A program made the position numbers and the translations under genes. The notes below the pieces were generated by a model, which saw only the letters and a list, made by a program, of their open reading frames with translations, did not search any database and was not told the origin of the DNA. 64,000 nt of DNA from an uncultured Eubacteriales bacterium (lineage in GTDB: Bacteria; Bacillota; Clostridia; Oscillospirales; CAG-272), in the NCBI GenBank assembly GCA_934402395.1, contig CAKRTQ010000004.1:86342-150341 (forward strand). Reading direction: 5' to 3'. Positions 51,379-59,049 of the stretch are shown piece by piece. Within the stretch, counting starts at the first letter, position 1. The number at the start of each line of letters is the position of its first letter.

Positions 51379-52455
51379 TCAGTCGAGCTTCATGTAGCCG
51401 TCCTTTATCCAGCCTATGCGTCGGAAGATGAGGTAAAATGCGTAGGAAAGTACTGCGGGAAGGATGAAGCATATGAGTACGAGACCTATCCAATCGAGTG
51501 CGCCGACGGCATCCGGGTAGCCGTTTGAGGCATCATACCAACCGAGCGCTATTCCTATGGGACCGAGCAGACCGCAGGTGCCCATTCCGGAATTGATCGC
51601 AGCACCGTACATTCTCATTCTGAACACGCAGGTAGCGAGCGGACCCGTTATTGCGGAGGCAAGTGTGGGGGGCAGCCATATTGCTGGGTGACGCACGATG
51701 TTGGGCATCTGAAGCATGCTTGTTCCGATGCCCTGAGAAAGAAGCCCGCCCCATTTGTTGTCACGGAAAGAGATCACGGCAAAGCCTATCATCTGCGCGC
51801 AGCAGCCGGCAACGGCGGCGCCGCCGGCGATCGCCAGCCCCTCGGAGGAGCCGGTGGCAGCTATGCTGCCCGTGAGAGTGAGTCCCGCGCATATTGCCGC
51901 GCTGGATATCGGCAGCGTAAGCGCAATACCGACCACAACCGAGATGATAAGTCCCGAAACAAAGGGAGCCTTGAGCGCAGCCCAGCCGATAAAGTCGCTG
52001 ACAAATCCGACAAGCCTGCCTATGTAGGGGGCGATGAGGATAGACAGCGTTCCGCCCACAAAAATAGTGACAAAGGGCGTTACTATTATATCCACTTTAG
52101 TCTTTTTGGAAACAAGTCTGCCGCATTCGGCTGCCGCGATGGTGATGAACAGCACCGCAAGCGGTCCGCCGGCTCCGCCGAGCGAGTTGGCGGCAAAGCC
52201 CACGGCTGCGGAGGAAAAGATAACGAGCGGATCACGGCAGAGCGAATAAGCAATCGCAGCCGCCATTGCGGGACCCGCAACGCTTTGCGCGTAGCCGCCT
52301 ATCTGTGAAAGAAATCCGCAGTGCGGGATCATGCCGAGAGCCTTGAATATCGTTCCGATGAGGAGCGATGCAAAAAGCCCCAGAGCCATGGCGCCCATGG
52401 CATCTATAAAATAGCGCTTTGAATATTTTTTGAGTGTTTCGCTTACCTTGTTCAT
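51379..52455 (-). CDS. PTS sugar transporter IIC-like membrane protein (orphan)
   Basis: A 358-residue polytopic membrane protein of the PTS_EIIC_2-like family, with about nine or ten hydrophobic segments; DAMGAMALGLFASLLIGTIF and GPLATCVFRMRMYGAAINSGMGTCGLLGPI-like segments (about 265-295) are typical. These proteins are annotated as PTS IIC components, but no IIA, IIB, HPr or EI gene is near, so transport coupled to phosphorylation cannot be assumed. ATG 52455 gives MNKVSETLKKY; a start at 52488 would overlap the kinase gene. It follows the ribulokinase-like gene by 19 bases and is likely co-transcribed. Confidence 0.8.
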   Translation of the reverse strand: MNKVSETLKKYSKRYFIDAMGAMALGLFASLLIGTIFKALGMIPHCGFLSQIGGYAQSVAGPAMAAAIAYSLCRDPLVIFSSAAVGFAANSLGGAGGPLAVLFITIAAAECGRLVSKKTKVDIIVTPFVTIFVGGTLSILIAPYIGRLVGFVSDFIGWAALKAPFVSGLIISVVVGIALTLPISSAAICAGLTLTGSIAATGSSEGLAIAGGAAVAGCCAQMIGFAVISFRDNKWGGLLSQGIGTSMLQMPNIVRHPAIWLPPTLASAITGPLATCVFRMRMYGAAINSGMGTCGLLGPIGIALGWYDASNGYPDAVGALDWIGLVLICFILPAVLSYAFYLIFRRIGWIKDGYMKLD

Positions 52456-52474
52456 GACGTCAAACCCCGGAATT

Positions 52475-54139
52475 TTATTTTGATGCATCGGCGGCGATAG
52501 TGCGCAGACGCTTCATCACGTCGTTGCCGCCTCTGCCGAAATAGTCGTGAAGCTTAAGATATTCATCATACAGTCGGTCGTATACCGCGCCAGCCTCGGG
52601 ATCGGGAGTGTAGACCGTATCGCTGAGGTTGCGCATTGCCATGCTTGCATCGTGTATCGAAGCGTATTCGCCCGCCGCAACTGCGGCAAGTATCGAAGTA
52701 CCAAGGCAGGGCATAAGCGATGAGCCGGCTATGCGTATCGGCAGTCTGAGAACATCCGAATACACCTGCATTGTGAACGGGTCCTTGCGTGCTATTCCGC
52801 CCGCAGCATAGAAGTTGTCAACGCGGATCCCGTACTTGCGGAAATTTTCGATTATCACACGCGTACCGAATGCGGTGGCTTCGATGAGAGCGCGCATTAT
52901 ATCCTCGGCGCGAGTGCGCAGATTCATTCCGATAAGCATTCCCGAAAGGTCGGGATCGACAAGTATCGATCGGTTGCCGTTCCACCAGTCGAGCGCGATC
53001 AGCCCGCTCTCTCCCGGCTTTTTCTGAGCGGCTTTGCCGATTATGTATTTTATGAGAGGAATGCCGAGACGTTCGGCTTCCGCTTTGTATGCGGCGGGAG
53101 CGATATTTTCCGCGACCCATGCAAAATGATCGCCGCCGCAACAAAGACCGGCTTCAAAACCGTACATTCCCTCGGCAAGTCCGTCCCATGCGCAGCCGCA
53201 TATTCCGGGAACATCGTGATATTCCTCCGAAAGCGCGTAGTAGCAGTTTGAGGTCCCGAACACGCCGTACATATCGCCGCACTTTTCAAATCCGACGGCG
53301 GGAGCGGCGACATGAGCGTCGGGAGACGCCGCAGCGACCGCAGTCCCCGCCGCAAGGCCGAATCTTTCAGCCGCCTCGGGGGTGACTCTGCCGACGCAGG
53401 TGCCGGGCATTGCTATCGGTGCGCCGATCTTTTCGGAGACTACATTCCTCAGACCGGGGTCAAGAGCCGCAAAAAAGTCCGGAGAAGGGAAGCCGCCGTT
53501 GTGTATCATGTAGTGGCTCTTGTAGGCGGCGTAAAGATAACCGTGCGTCATTACGCCGGTGAGAAGAAATGTCATCCAGTCGCCGGCTTCAACGATCATG
53601 TCGCAGGCGTGGTATACCTCGGGAGCTTCGGCATAAAGCTGCCACACCTTCGGGAACATCCATTCGCTTGACACCTTGCCGCCGAAAGCACGTAACCATT
53701 TTTCGTTTCGCTCTGTGGCTGTGCGGGTCATTTTTTCGGCGTATTCAAATGCGGCATGATGCTTCCACAGCATAAGATACGCGTATTTGTTGTCCTTGAA
53801 CCTGTCTGTGAAACAGAGGGGCGTCCCATCGGAGTATACCGGCATCACCGAGCAGCAGGTAAAGTCGATACCGATGCCGACAACATCCTTTTTGTCAACG
53901 CCGGCGCGCTTCAGCGCATCCGGAATGATATGTTCGAGCACGAGCGGAAAATCGTGCGGATCCTCCAGCGCCCAGTCGGGAGGGAGCGTCTCGCCTGTGG
54001 CGGGCAGGGTGCGGTCCATAACGCCGTGCGGATACTCCATCGCCGCGTCCGCCATTTCGCGACCGTCGCGGGTCCTGACCACCAGCGCACGCGCCGACAG
54101 TGTGCCGAAGTCCACACCTATGGTGTATTTGTCCTTCAT
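52475..54139 (-). CDS. araB: L-ribulokinase-like FGGY kinase
   Basis: A 554-residue sugar kinase of the FGGY family. The N-terminal IGVDFGTLSARALVVRT is characteristic of ribulokinases, IGIDFTCCSVMPV follows, and the C-terminal ATP-binding part contains GGIARKDPFTMQVYSDVL. It would phosphorylate L-ribulose (arabinose catabolism) or a similar pentulose. ATG 54139 follows GGAGAAGGATATAT; the upstream in-frame ATGs add 30 atypical residues. araA and araD are not adjacent, so the exact sugar remains open. A consensus promoter and a palindrome lie just upstream. Confidence 0.82.
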   Translation of the reverse strand: MKDKYTIGVDFGTLSARALVVRTRDGREMADAAMEYPHGVMDRTLPATGETLPPDWALEDPHDFPLVLEHIIPDALKRAGVDKKDVVGIGIDFTCCSVMPVYSDGTPLCFTDRFKDNKYAYLMLWKHHAAFEYAEKMTRTATERNEKWLRAFGGKVSSEWMFPKVWQLYAEAPEVYHACDMIVEAGDWMTFLLTGVMTHGYLYAAYKSHYMIHNGGFPSPDFFAALDPGLRNVVSEKIGAPIAMPGTCVGRVTPEAAERFGLAAGTAVAAASPDAHVAAPAVGFEKCGDMYGVFGTSNCYYALSEEYHDVPGICGCAWDGLAEGMYGFEAGLCCGGDHFAWVAENIAPAAYKAEAERLGIPLIKYIIGKAAQKKPGESGLIALDWWNGNRSILVDPDLSGMLIGMNLRTRAEDIMRALIEATAFGTRVIIENFRKYGIRVDNFYAAGGIARKDPFTMQVYSDVLRLPIRIAGSSLMPCLGTSILAAVAAGEYASIHDASMAMRNLSDTVYTPDPEAGAVYDRLYDEYLKLHDYFGRGGNDVMKRLRTIAADASK

Positions 54140-54187
54140 ATATATCCTTCTCCGTCCGAATTGAATTACATGATGATATTCCATATA

Positions 54188-54219
54188 ATTATAGCGCATA
54201 ATTCTTCCTTTGTCAAAGG
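54188..54219 (-). promoter_or_regulatory. Promoter of the ribulokinase/PTS-like operon with palindrome
   Basis: On the reverse strand, TTGACA (plus 54211-54216) and TATAAT (plus 54188-54193) are separated by 17 bases, a full consensus promoter. The -35 sits inside the 13-bp perfect palindrome CCTTTGTCAAAGG at 54207-54219, a likely repressor operator. Confidence 0.75.
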
Positions 54220-54330
54220 TTTTGTGCATTTTTCTGCCGCGCGGAAAAGATTTTACAAATCAGTTCGTGTCACGCAGGCGCGAGCGGGACAAACTTAACT
54301 TCAAATATGTCAAAGACGCTATTTTTCCGC

Positions 54331-54359
54331 TTGACAAAGGCGTTTTGTTATGGTAGAAT
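54331..54359 (+). promoter_or_regulatory. Promoter of the first solute-binding lipoprotein
   Basis: TTGACA at 54331-54336 and TAGAAT at 54354-54359, spacer 17 bases. Divergent from the ribulokinase promoter, 110 to 170 bases away. Confidence 0.75.
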
Positions 54360-54432
54360 TAGCTGTGATAGACTTATGCGTGTCGGCGGTAGCAACAGCC
54401 GGCTTTGCAGGTCTGAATTAAGGGGGATACAC

Positions 54433-55896
54433 ATGAAAAACAAAATTCTTGTGTTTTTTCTGGCGGCAGTGATGCTGGCGGCGGCTGTTATGTGCGCAGC
54501 CTGCTCCAACACTTCCGGCGGAGAAACGACTACTCCGGCGGCAACTGCCGACCCGTCTACCGAGCCGACGCCGGAATCGACTGCGGTAACTCCGAATATA
54601 CCGGATACCGTGAATTTCAACAATACGGTCGTGAACGTGCTTATCTGCAAGGAGCAGAAGAAGCAGACGGTCGCAACCGAGGACAGTGACGGTCTGCTTG
54701 CCGATGCACTGACCGCACGCCTTGCACGGGTCGAAGAAAAACTCGGCATAAAGTTTGAGTTTATCGAGTCACCCGGAAACTGGAGCAACCGCGCCGACTT
54801 TATACATAAAGTCGAGGTCGCCGTACAGAACGGCAGCGAATATGACCTTGTTATCGCGTATAACCTCAACCCGCCCACAATGGCGGTAAGAGGTCTGCTT
54901 ATGGATATCAACGCGTCCGATTACACCGACTTCACCAAACCGTGGTGGCCGGAAAGGCTTATCGATACGATAAGCTTCAACAACCGCGTTTTCTTTGCCG
55001 TTGACAACTCGTCTTACGGTTCCATCCGTAATATGGCGTGTGTAATGTTCCGCAAGGATGTTGCCGGCGAATGCTCCATCGAGCCCGAGACTCTTTACAA
55101 TACCGTTCTTGAAAACCACTGGACGCTTGATAAGCTCGAAGAGCTTATTCAGGGGACCTATCGTGACCTCAACCTTGACAACCAGGTTAACTACGGCGAC
55201 CGTTTCGGCTACGCAACGGTCGATAAGCCCAGACTTGATGCATTCTTCCATGGCTCGGGGCTCACCATAGTCTCCAAGAACAGCGAGGGCAATTATGTCA
55301 TGACTCTCGGAGATGAAAAGGTGCAGACGGTGCTTGAGCGAGTAAACAAGTTCCTCTTCAATAATGAGAACGTCTACATGGCAGATGACAAAATGTATGC
55401 CATGTTTGAGGGCGGACAGGTGCTCTTCTACGGTACGCCCATTGCCGTTGTTGACAGAAAGCTTGATTTTGAATTCGGCGTTCTGCCCACTCCCAAGCTC
55501 AATGAGGATCAGGAGTCTTACATAACATATATGTCAAACACCCACGACTCATTCTGCATTCCCAAGACAGTGCGCGATTTTGATATGTCCGCCGCGATAA
55601 TCGAGTATATGGCGTACACCGCATATACCGATGTAGCGCCTAAGTACTTTGAAGTTATGCTCAAGTTCAAGTATTCTTCCGACAGTGCAACGGGTCAGAT
55701 ATACGACATGATACGCCGCAATGTTATTTTCGACTTCGGATACATCTTCTCCGAAAACTTCAAGCAGAACCCCATACTGCTTTATCGTAATATGCTTGTA
55801 TCCGGTGAAACCGGATGGGCTGCAAAGTACAAACAGTTTGCAAACATATATCAGAAGGATCTTCAGGCAATAATCGATGCAATGTCGAACCAGTGA
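54433..55896 (+). CDS. Extracellular solute-binding lipoprotein, copy 1
   Basis: A 487-residue secreted lipoprotein. The signal peptide (MKNKILVFFLAAVMLAAAVM) ends at a lipobox-like CAAC, so the cysteine is lipidated; a Thr/Pro-rich linker follows (about residues 25-55). The mature part resembles family 1 solute-binding proteins of ABC importers: EYDLVIAYNLNPPTMAV, NNRVFFAVDNSSYGS and FGVLPTPKLNEDQESY. ATG 54433 follows AAGGGGGATACAC. No permease or ATPase gene is adjacent. The next gene is its paralogue. Confidence 0.85.
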   Translation: MKNKILVFFLAAVMLAAAVMCAACSNTSGGETTTPAATADPSTEPTPESTAVTPNIPDTVNFNNTVVNVLICKEQKKQTVATEDSDGLLADALTARLARVEEKLGIKFEFIESPGNWSNRADFIHKVEVAVQNGSEYDLVIAYNLNPPTMAVRGLLMDINASDYTDFTKPWWPERLIDTISFNNRVFFAVDNSSYGSIRNMACVMFRKDVAGECSIEPETLYNTVLENHWTLDKLEELIQGTYRDLNLDNQVNYGDRFGYATVDKPRLDAFFHGSGLTIVSKNSEGNYVMTLGDEKVQTVLERVNKFLFNNENVYMADDKMYAMFEGGQVLFYGTPIAVVDRKLDFEFGVLPTPKLNEDQESYITYMSNTHDSFCIPKTVRDFDMSAAIIEYMAYTAYTDVAPKYFEVMLKFKYSSDSATGQIYDMIRRNVIFDFGYIFSENFKQNPILLYRNMLVSGETGWAAKYKQFANIYQKDLQAIIDAMSNQ

Positions 55897-55956
55897 CAAC
55901 TGTTTTGCTGTCACCGTGAACGATAACAGATAAATAAAATATCGAGGAGACAAAAT

Positions 55957-57426
55957 ATGAAGAAAAACAGACAGATCACCATGATGGCAAGGCTGATCGC
56001 TGCAACGCTTGCGCTTATCTGCGTGCTGGCGGCAGCAGCGTGCGCCAAACCGGGCGACAGTACCGGGAGCACCACCGCAGAGCCTGAGGTCACTACTCCC
56101 GCGCCTGAGACCTCTTCTCTTTACGAGGCAGACGATCTTCCCGAGAGCCTTGATCTCAATGAGACCGTGACAATGCTTTATCACGAGGACTTTGAGAACG
56201 TCGAGTTCTTTGCATCAGAGGATGCATCCGATTCAGTTGAATTTGCGATCAAGAACCGCAATTCGAGAGTGGAAAAGCGCCTTAACATCAAAATGGATTT
56301 TGTAGGAACCCCCGGTAACTACAACAACCGCGCCGCTTACGAAAAGGTCGTCAACGCCGATTTCACAAGCGGAAACGCATACGATGTTTACGCGGCATAT
56401 TCAATGTCGGTTGCAAACTGTGCATACAGCGGATATTGCGCCAACCTGTTTGATTTCCCCATGATCAACTTCAACAAGCCCTGGTGGCCCGAAAAGCTTA
56501 TGAGCGAGGCTGTTATAAACGGCAGACTGTATCTTGCATCGGGCGATATTTCCACCAACATGCTTTATATGATGTACGTTATGTACTTCTCCAAGCAGCT
56601 CGTTACAGATAACAACCTTGACGATCCGTACGCACTTGTCGATGCAGGTACATGGACGATCGATAAGATGATAGCCATGGCTGAGACGCTCAGAAGCGAT
56701 CTTGACGATGACAACAAGATCTACGGTCTTGCTACCAGCTCTAACGTTCACTATGACCCCTTCTTCTACGGAGCTGGTCTGCGCACGCTGGATAAGGATC
56801 AGAACGGCAAACTTATCGTTTCGAACCTGTTCGGCAGCGAGCGCGCGGGTGATACCGCAACCAAGATAGGCAGATTCCTCACCGACGGCATCTGCACAGC
56901 AAAGGGCGGCAATATACTGTTCCGTGACGGCAGATCGCTGTTCTCGGTGAACCGCGCAAGATACGCAAGCCAGGAACTTGGCGACAGCGACCTCAAATTC
57001 GGCGTCATTCCCATGCCCAAGTACAACGAAGAGCAGGAAAACTACTCCACCTGCCTCGGATTCCCCTATACCCTTTATGCGATCTCTGCCGGTTCAAACC
57101 GTAAGGAAGCTGCCGCATATATGCTTGAGGCTCTTGCATCCGAAGGCTACCGCACCGTTACCCCGGCACTCTTTGAGGTTTCGATGAAGGTCAGATACGT
57201 GGATGACCCCACTGCCGCACGTATGTTTGACATAGTGCGCGCCAGCGTAAGCTTTGACGTGGGAAGAATATTCACATCGTCGCTCAACAACTACCCGTTC
57301 AACATTTTCCGCGATGCTGTCACCAACAACGATTCTTTCCTTTCGAGCTTTAACCGCAAAAAGGTGCCGCTCAATGCCGCGCTTAAGAAATTCAACGAAC
57401 AGTTTGACAAAATAGCCGGCAACTGA
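55957..57426 (+). CDS. Extracellular solute-binding lipoprotein, copy 2
   Basis: A 489-residue paralogue of the upstream lipoprotein. Signal peptide MKKNRQITMMARLIAATLALI with lipobox LAAAAC (about residue 29), then a Ser/Thr/Pro-rich linker. Shared features are NNRAAYEKVV, NFNKPWWPEKLM (compare FTKPWWPERLI in copy 1), YGAGLRTLDKD, FGVIPMPKYNEEQENY and SVSFDVGRIF. GAGGAGACAAAAT precedes the ATG, 60 bases after copy 1. Probably co-transcribed. Substrate unknown; carbohydrate is the usual ligand class. Confidence 0.85.
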   Translation: MKKNRQITMMARLIAATLALICVLAAAACAKPGDSTGSTTAEPEVTTPAPETSSLYEADDLPESLDLNETVTMLYHEDFENVEFFASEDASDSVEFAIKNRNSRVEKRLNIKMDFVGTPGNYNNRAAYEKVVNADFTSGNAYDVYAAYSMSVANCAYSGYCANLFDFPMINFNKPWWPEKLMSEAVINGRLYLASGDISTNMLYMMYVMYFSKQLVTDNNLDDPYALVDAGTWTIDKMIAMAETLRSDLDDDNKIYGLATSSNVHYDPFFYGAGLRTLDKDQNGKLIVSNLFGSERAGDTATKIGRFLTDGICTAKGGNILFRDGRSLFSVNRARYASQELGDSDLKFGVIPMPKYNEEQENYSTCLGFPYTLYAISAGSNRKEAAAYMLEALASEGYRTVTPALFEVSMKVRYVDDPTAARMFDIVRASVSFDVGRIFTSSLNNYPFNIFRDAVTNNDSFLSSFNRKKVPLNAALKKFNEQFDKIAGN

Positions 57427-57441
57427 GACGAAAACGTAATC

Positions 57442-57471
57442 GCACCTGCGGGCATTTTTGCCCGCAGGTGC
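57442..57471. terminator. Hairpin after the lipoprotein pair
   Basis: GCACCTGCGGGC (57442-57453) pairs perfectly with GCCCGCAGGTGC (57460-57471) around ATTTTT. It is followed by eight A on the plus strand, so it has no T-tail for the lipoprotein transcript. Confidence 0.5.
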
Positions 57472-57490
57472 AAAAAAAATCATTTTGCTA

Positions 57491-57519
57491 TTGACAAAAT
57501 TCCACCGATGTGATAAAAT
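57491..57519 (+). promoter_or_regulatory. Consensus promoter upstream of the tRNA-Ser fragment
   Basis: TTGACA at 57491-57496, 17 bases, TAAAAT at 57514-57519. Transcription would start about 57526, ten bases before the tRNA-Ser-like sequence; typical of tRNA promoters. It may now drive the intact tRNA and the retron behind it. Confidence 0.75.
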
Positions 57520-57535
57520 AACACGGTAGTAATAC

Positions 57536-57578
57536 GGAGAGGTATCGAAGCGGTCATAACGAGGCGGTCTTGAAACCT
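57536..57578 (+). pseudogene. Truncated 5' half of a tRNA-Ser gene
   Basis: The sequence matches bases 1 to about 40 of the intact tRNA-Ser at 57725, with three differences in the first 15 positions. It ends just after the anticodon loop CTTGAAA; the 3' anticodon arm that should read ACCGT is CCTCC, and no variable arm, T arm or matching acceptor 3' strand (CCTCTCC) follows. It keeps the strong promoter. It is either a duplication remnant or the mark of an integration event at the anticodon loop. Confidence 0.7.
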
Positions 57579-57663
57579 CCTTGCCACAGCGGAAGCAACC
57601 GGTGAAAAAGCCCCGTATTTGCGGGAGACACGCGCACTTTTCGGACAGCAAAGTTTTTTCTTC

Positions 57664-57705
57664 TAATGTTTTTTCTAATACAATTAATGTTTTTTCTAAT
57701 ACAAT
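57664..57705 (+). repeat. Perfect 21-bp tandem direct repeat
   Basis: Two adjacent identical copies of TAATGTTTTTTCTAATACAAT at 57664-57684 and 57685-57705, directly upstream of the intact tRNA-Ser. AT-rich; could be a recombination or slippage product. Confidence 0.85.
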
Positions 57706-57724
57706 TTCATAGTTCCGTTTATAC

Positions 57725-57813
57725 GGAGGGATATCGAAGTGGTCATAACGAGGCGGTCTTGAAAACCGTTTGAGAGCAATCTCACAAGGGTTCGAATCCC
57801 TTTCCCTCCGCCA
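57725..57813 (+). tRNA. tRNA-Ser (anticodon UGA)
   Basis: 89 bases. Acceptor GGAGGGA (57725-57731) pairs with TCCCTCC (57803-57809), discriminator G, and CCA encoded at 57811-57813. Anticodon stem GCGGT/ACCGT encloses loop CTTGAAA with anticodon TGA. A long variable arm (TTGAGAGCAATCTCAC region) marks it as class II serine tRNA, and the T arm is AAGGG TTCGAAT CCCTT. It marks the left flank of the AT-rich retron module. Confidence 0.97.
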
Positions 57814-57838
57814 TTTAGCGGCTAAAAACCGCATATAG

Positions 57839-57862
57839 CCGCAAGGGATAACCTTGCGGTTA
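57839..57862 (+). terminator. Hairpin after tRNA-Ser
   Basis: CCGCAAGG (57839-57846) pairs with CCTTGCGG (57852-57859), loop GATAA, then TTATTATTATAAAG. A weak intrinsic terminator; read-through into the retron operon 30 bases later is plausible. Confidence 0.55.
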
Positions 57863-57888
57863 TTATTATAAAGGAGGGAGAATGTGAT

Positions 57889-58743
57889 ATGAATTTCAAA
57901 ACAAATAATATTGCTTCTCCCAAGCTGTCAATACAAAAATTGGCGAGAGTACAAAAAGTTTTTGAGGATAAAAATTGGCCTATAGAGGATTTTTTTGAAG
58001 ATGCTGTTTTTGAGAATCTATGTAATCAACTTGCCGAACTCAACGATGAGCAGTGTGATTTGATAATACGGTTAACAGAAAAGTTTTTATGGGTTCGCCA
58101 AGCGGACCATTTAAAATACTTTTCGGTCAGTTTTGATTTTTTTGTAAAACAGTTTGATTTTCGAGGAGAAAACAAGATATACATGTGTCCAATTCTTCCG
58201 GAAGAAGATTTTGGAAAATCAAAAAGCTCCGTATCCTTGTTATATTTGGTTAAGGCTCATATTAGCGCTATCCAAAGAAAATACAACACGTTTTCAATAA
58301 CATATACAGACTCCCCACAGTATTTGGATTTTGATTTGATAAAACAGGGCTATAGTCTGTGCTTGATTGATGATTTTGTTGGAACTGGTGATACAATTAT
58401 TTCTGCAACAGAATATCTTTTAAATAAGGGGGTCCCCCAAGATTCAATGGCAATTGTTTCGCTGGTTAGTATGGCACAAGGTGTAGATTTATTGAAGAAA
58501 AAGGGATATAATATATATACGTGTACACTTTGCAACAAAGGGATTTCTGATGATCCATGTGATACTTTACATAATAGAGCCATTATGGAAACCATTGAAA
58601 CAGCCATAAAAGTAACAGATAATTATAAATTTGGATACGGCTCTTCCGAAGCACTAGTGAAAATGGAAAGGACGCCCAACAACACATTTCCAATATTTTG
58701 GTTAAAAAACAGCAAAAATAAGCATGCTCCATTTCCGAGGTAA
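57889..58743 (+). CDS. Retron effector: phosphoribosyltransferase-like protein
   Basis: A 284-residue cytosolic protein. The PRPP-binding loop of type I phosphoribosyltransferases is clear at residues 157-171: LCLIDDFVGTGDTII, with D161, D162 and T166-T169. A helical N-terminal region (1-85) precedes the core, and FGYGSSEALVKMERTPNNTFPIFW near the C-terminus is like the PRTase-CE families of conflict systems. AAGGAGGG lies ten bases upstream. It is the first gene of the retron unit (effector, winged-helix, ncRNA, RT). By analogy with NDT-type retrons it may attack a nucleotide or nucleic acid when released; the substrate is unknown. AT-rich, unlike its left neighbours. Confidence 0.85.
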   Translation: MNFKTNNIASPKLSIQKLARVQKVFEDKNWPIEDFFEDAVFENLCNQLAELNDEQCDLIIRLTEKFLWVRQADHLKYFSVSFDFFVKQFDFRGENKIYMCPILPEEDFGKSKSSVSLLYLVKAHISAIQRKYNTFSITYTDSPQYLDFDLIKQGYSLCLIDDFVGTGDTIISATEYLLNKGVPQDSMAIVSLVSMAQGVDLLKKKGYNIYTCTLCNKGISDDPCDTLHNRAIMETIETAIKVTDNYKFGYGSSEALVKMERTPNNTFPIFWLKNSKNKHAPFPR

Positions 58744-58746
58744 AAT

Positions 58747-59049
58747 ATGACAAATTCAGTTTTATTATTGAAAATCGTTAAAGTTCAAGGGAATTTGACC
58801 TTGCTTCGAAGTAGGGGGTTATCTAATTCGCAAATCGCTATGCTAATAAAGGAAAACCAGCAAAACGGCAATGTCATTCTTACGGATGTGGGGATTAGTT
58901 TAACTGAGCAGGGAGAGAATTTTTTAAAAAGTGCTCTTTCAGAAACCACAGCGAAGCCCAAGGACATGTGGATTGTTAAACAGGAGCATTATTATAAAGA
59001 GCCGCTTTCATTAAAAACAATTGTTTTGCCCAAAAAGAAAAAAATATAA
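58747..59049 (+). CDS. Retron accessory protein with winged-helix-like fold
   Basis: A 100-residue protein that starts 3 bases after the effector stop with GAGG six bases upstream. Residues about 5-60 (LLLKIVKVQGNLTLLRSRGL, then SNSQIAMLIKENQQNGNVILTDVGISLTEQGENFL in outline) read as a small winged-helix: helix, helix SNSQIAMLI, wing VILTDVGISLT, helix. The C-terminal 35 residues are basic (KKKKI). The wing resembles MarR/ArsR-like proteins. Its last codons overlap the a1 arm of the ncRNA, so gene end and RNA evolve together. Likely binds the ncRNA/msDNA or the effector; inference. Confidence 0.7.
   Translation: MTNSVLLLKIVKVQGNLTLLRSRGLSNSQIAMLIKENQQNGNVILTDVGISLTEQGENFLKSALSETTAKPKDMWIVKQEHYYKEPLSLKTIVLPKKKKI

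Noticed and set aside
48852..51528. Long forward frames opposite GDPD, cysE and the hypothetical membrane protein gene
   Set aside because: Antisense to genes with clear motifs and ribosome-binding sites on the reverse strand.
57536..57620. Second complete tRNA gene
   Set aside because: No 3' anticodon arm, T arm or matching acceptor strand follows; treated as a truncated gene.
57664..57705. Short CRISPR-like array
   Set aside because: Two head-to-tail copies of 21 bp with no spacer and no cas genes; a tandem duplication only.
57094..57834. Reverse-strand open frame of 246 codons across the tRNA-Ser region
   Set aside because: It runs antisense through the lipoprotein gene and the tRNA. 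Its RERDSNP-like peptide is the well-known false translation of an antisense serine tRNA gene.
58747..59049. Antitoxin of a simple toxin-antitoxin pair with the PRTase gene
   Set aside because: Pairing is possible, but the adjacent a1/a2-bounded RNA and retron RT explain the layout better as one retron unit.
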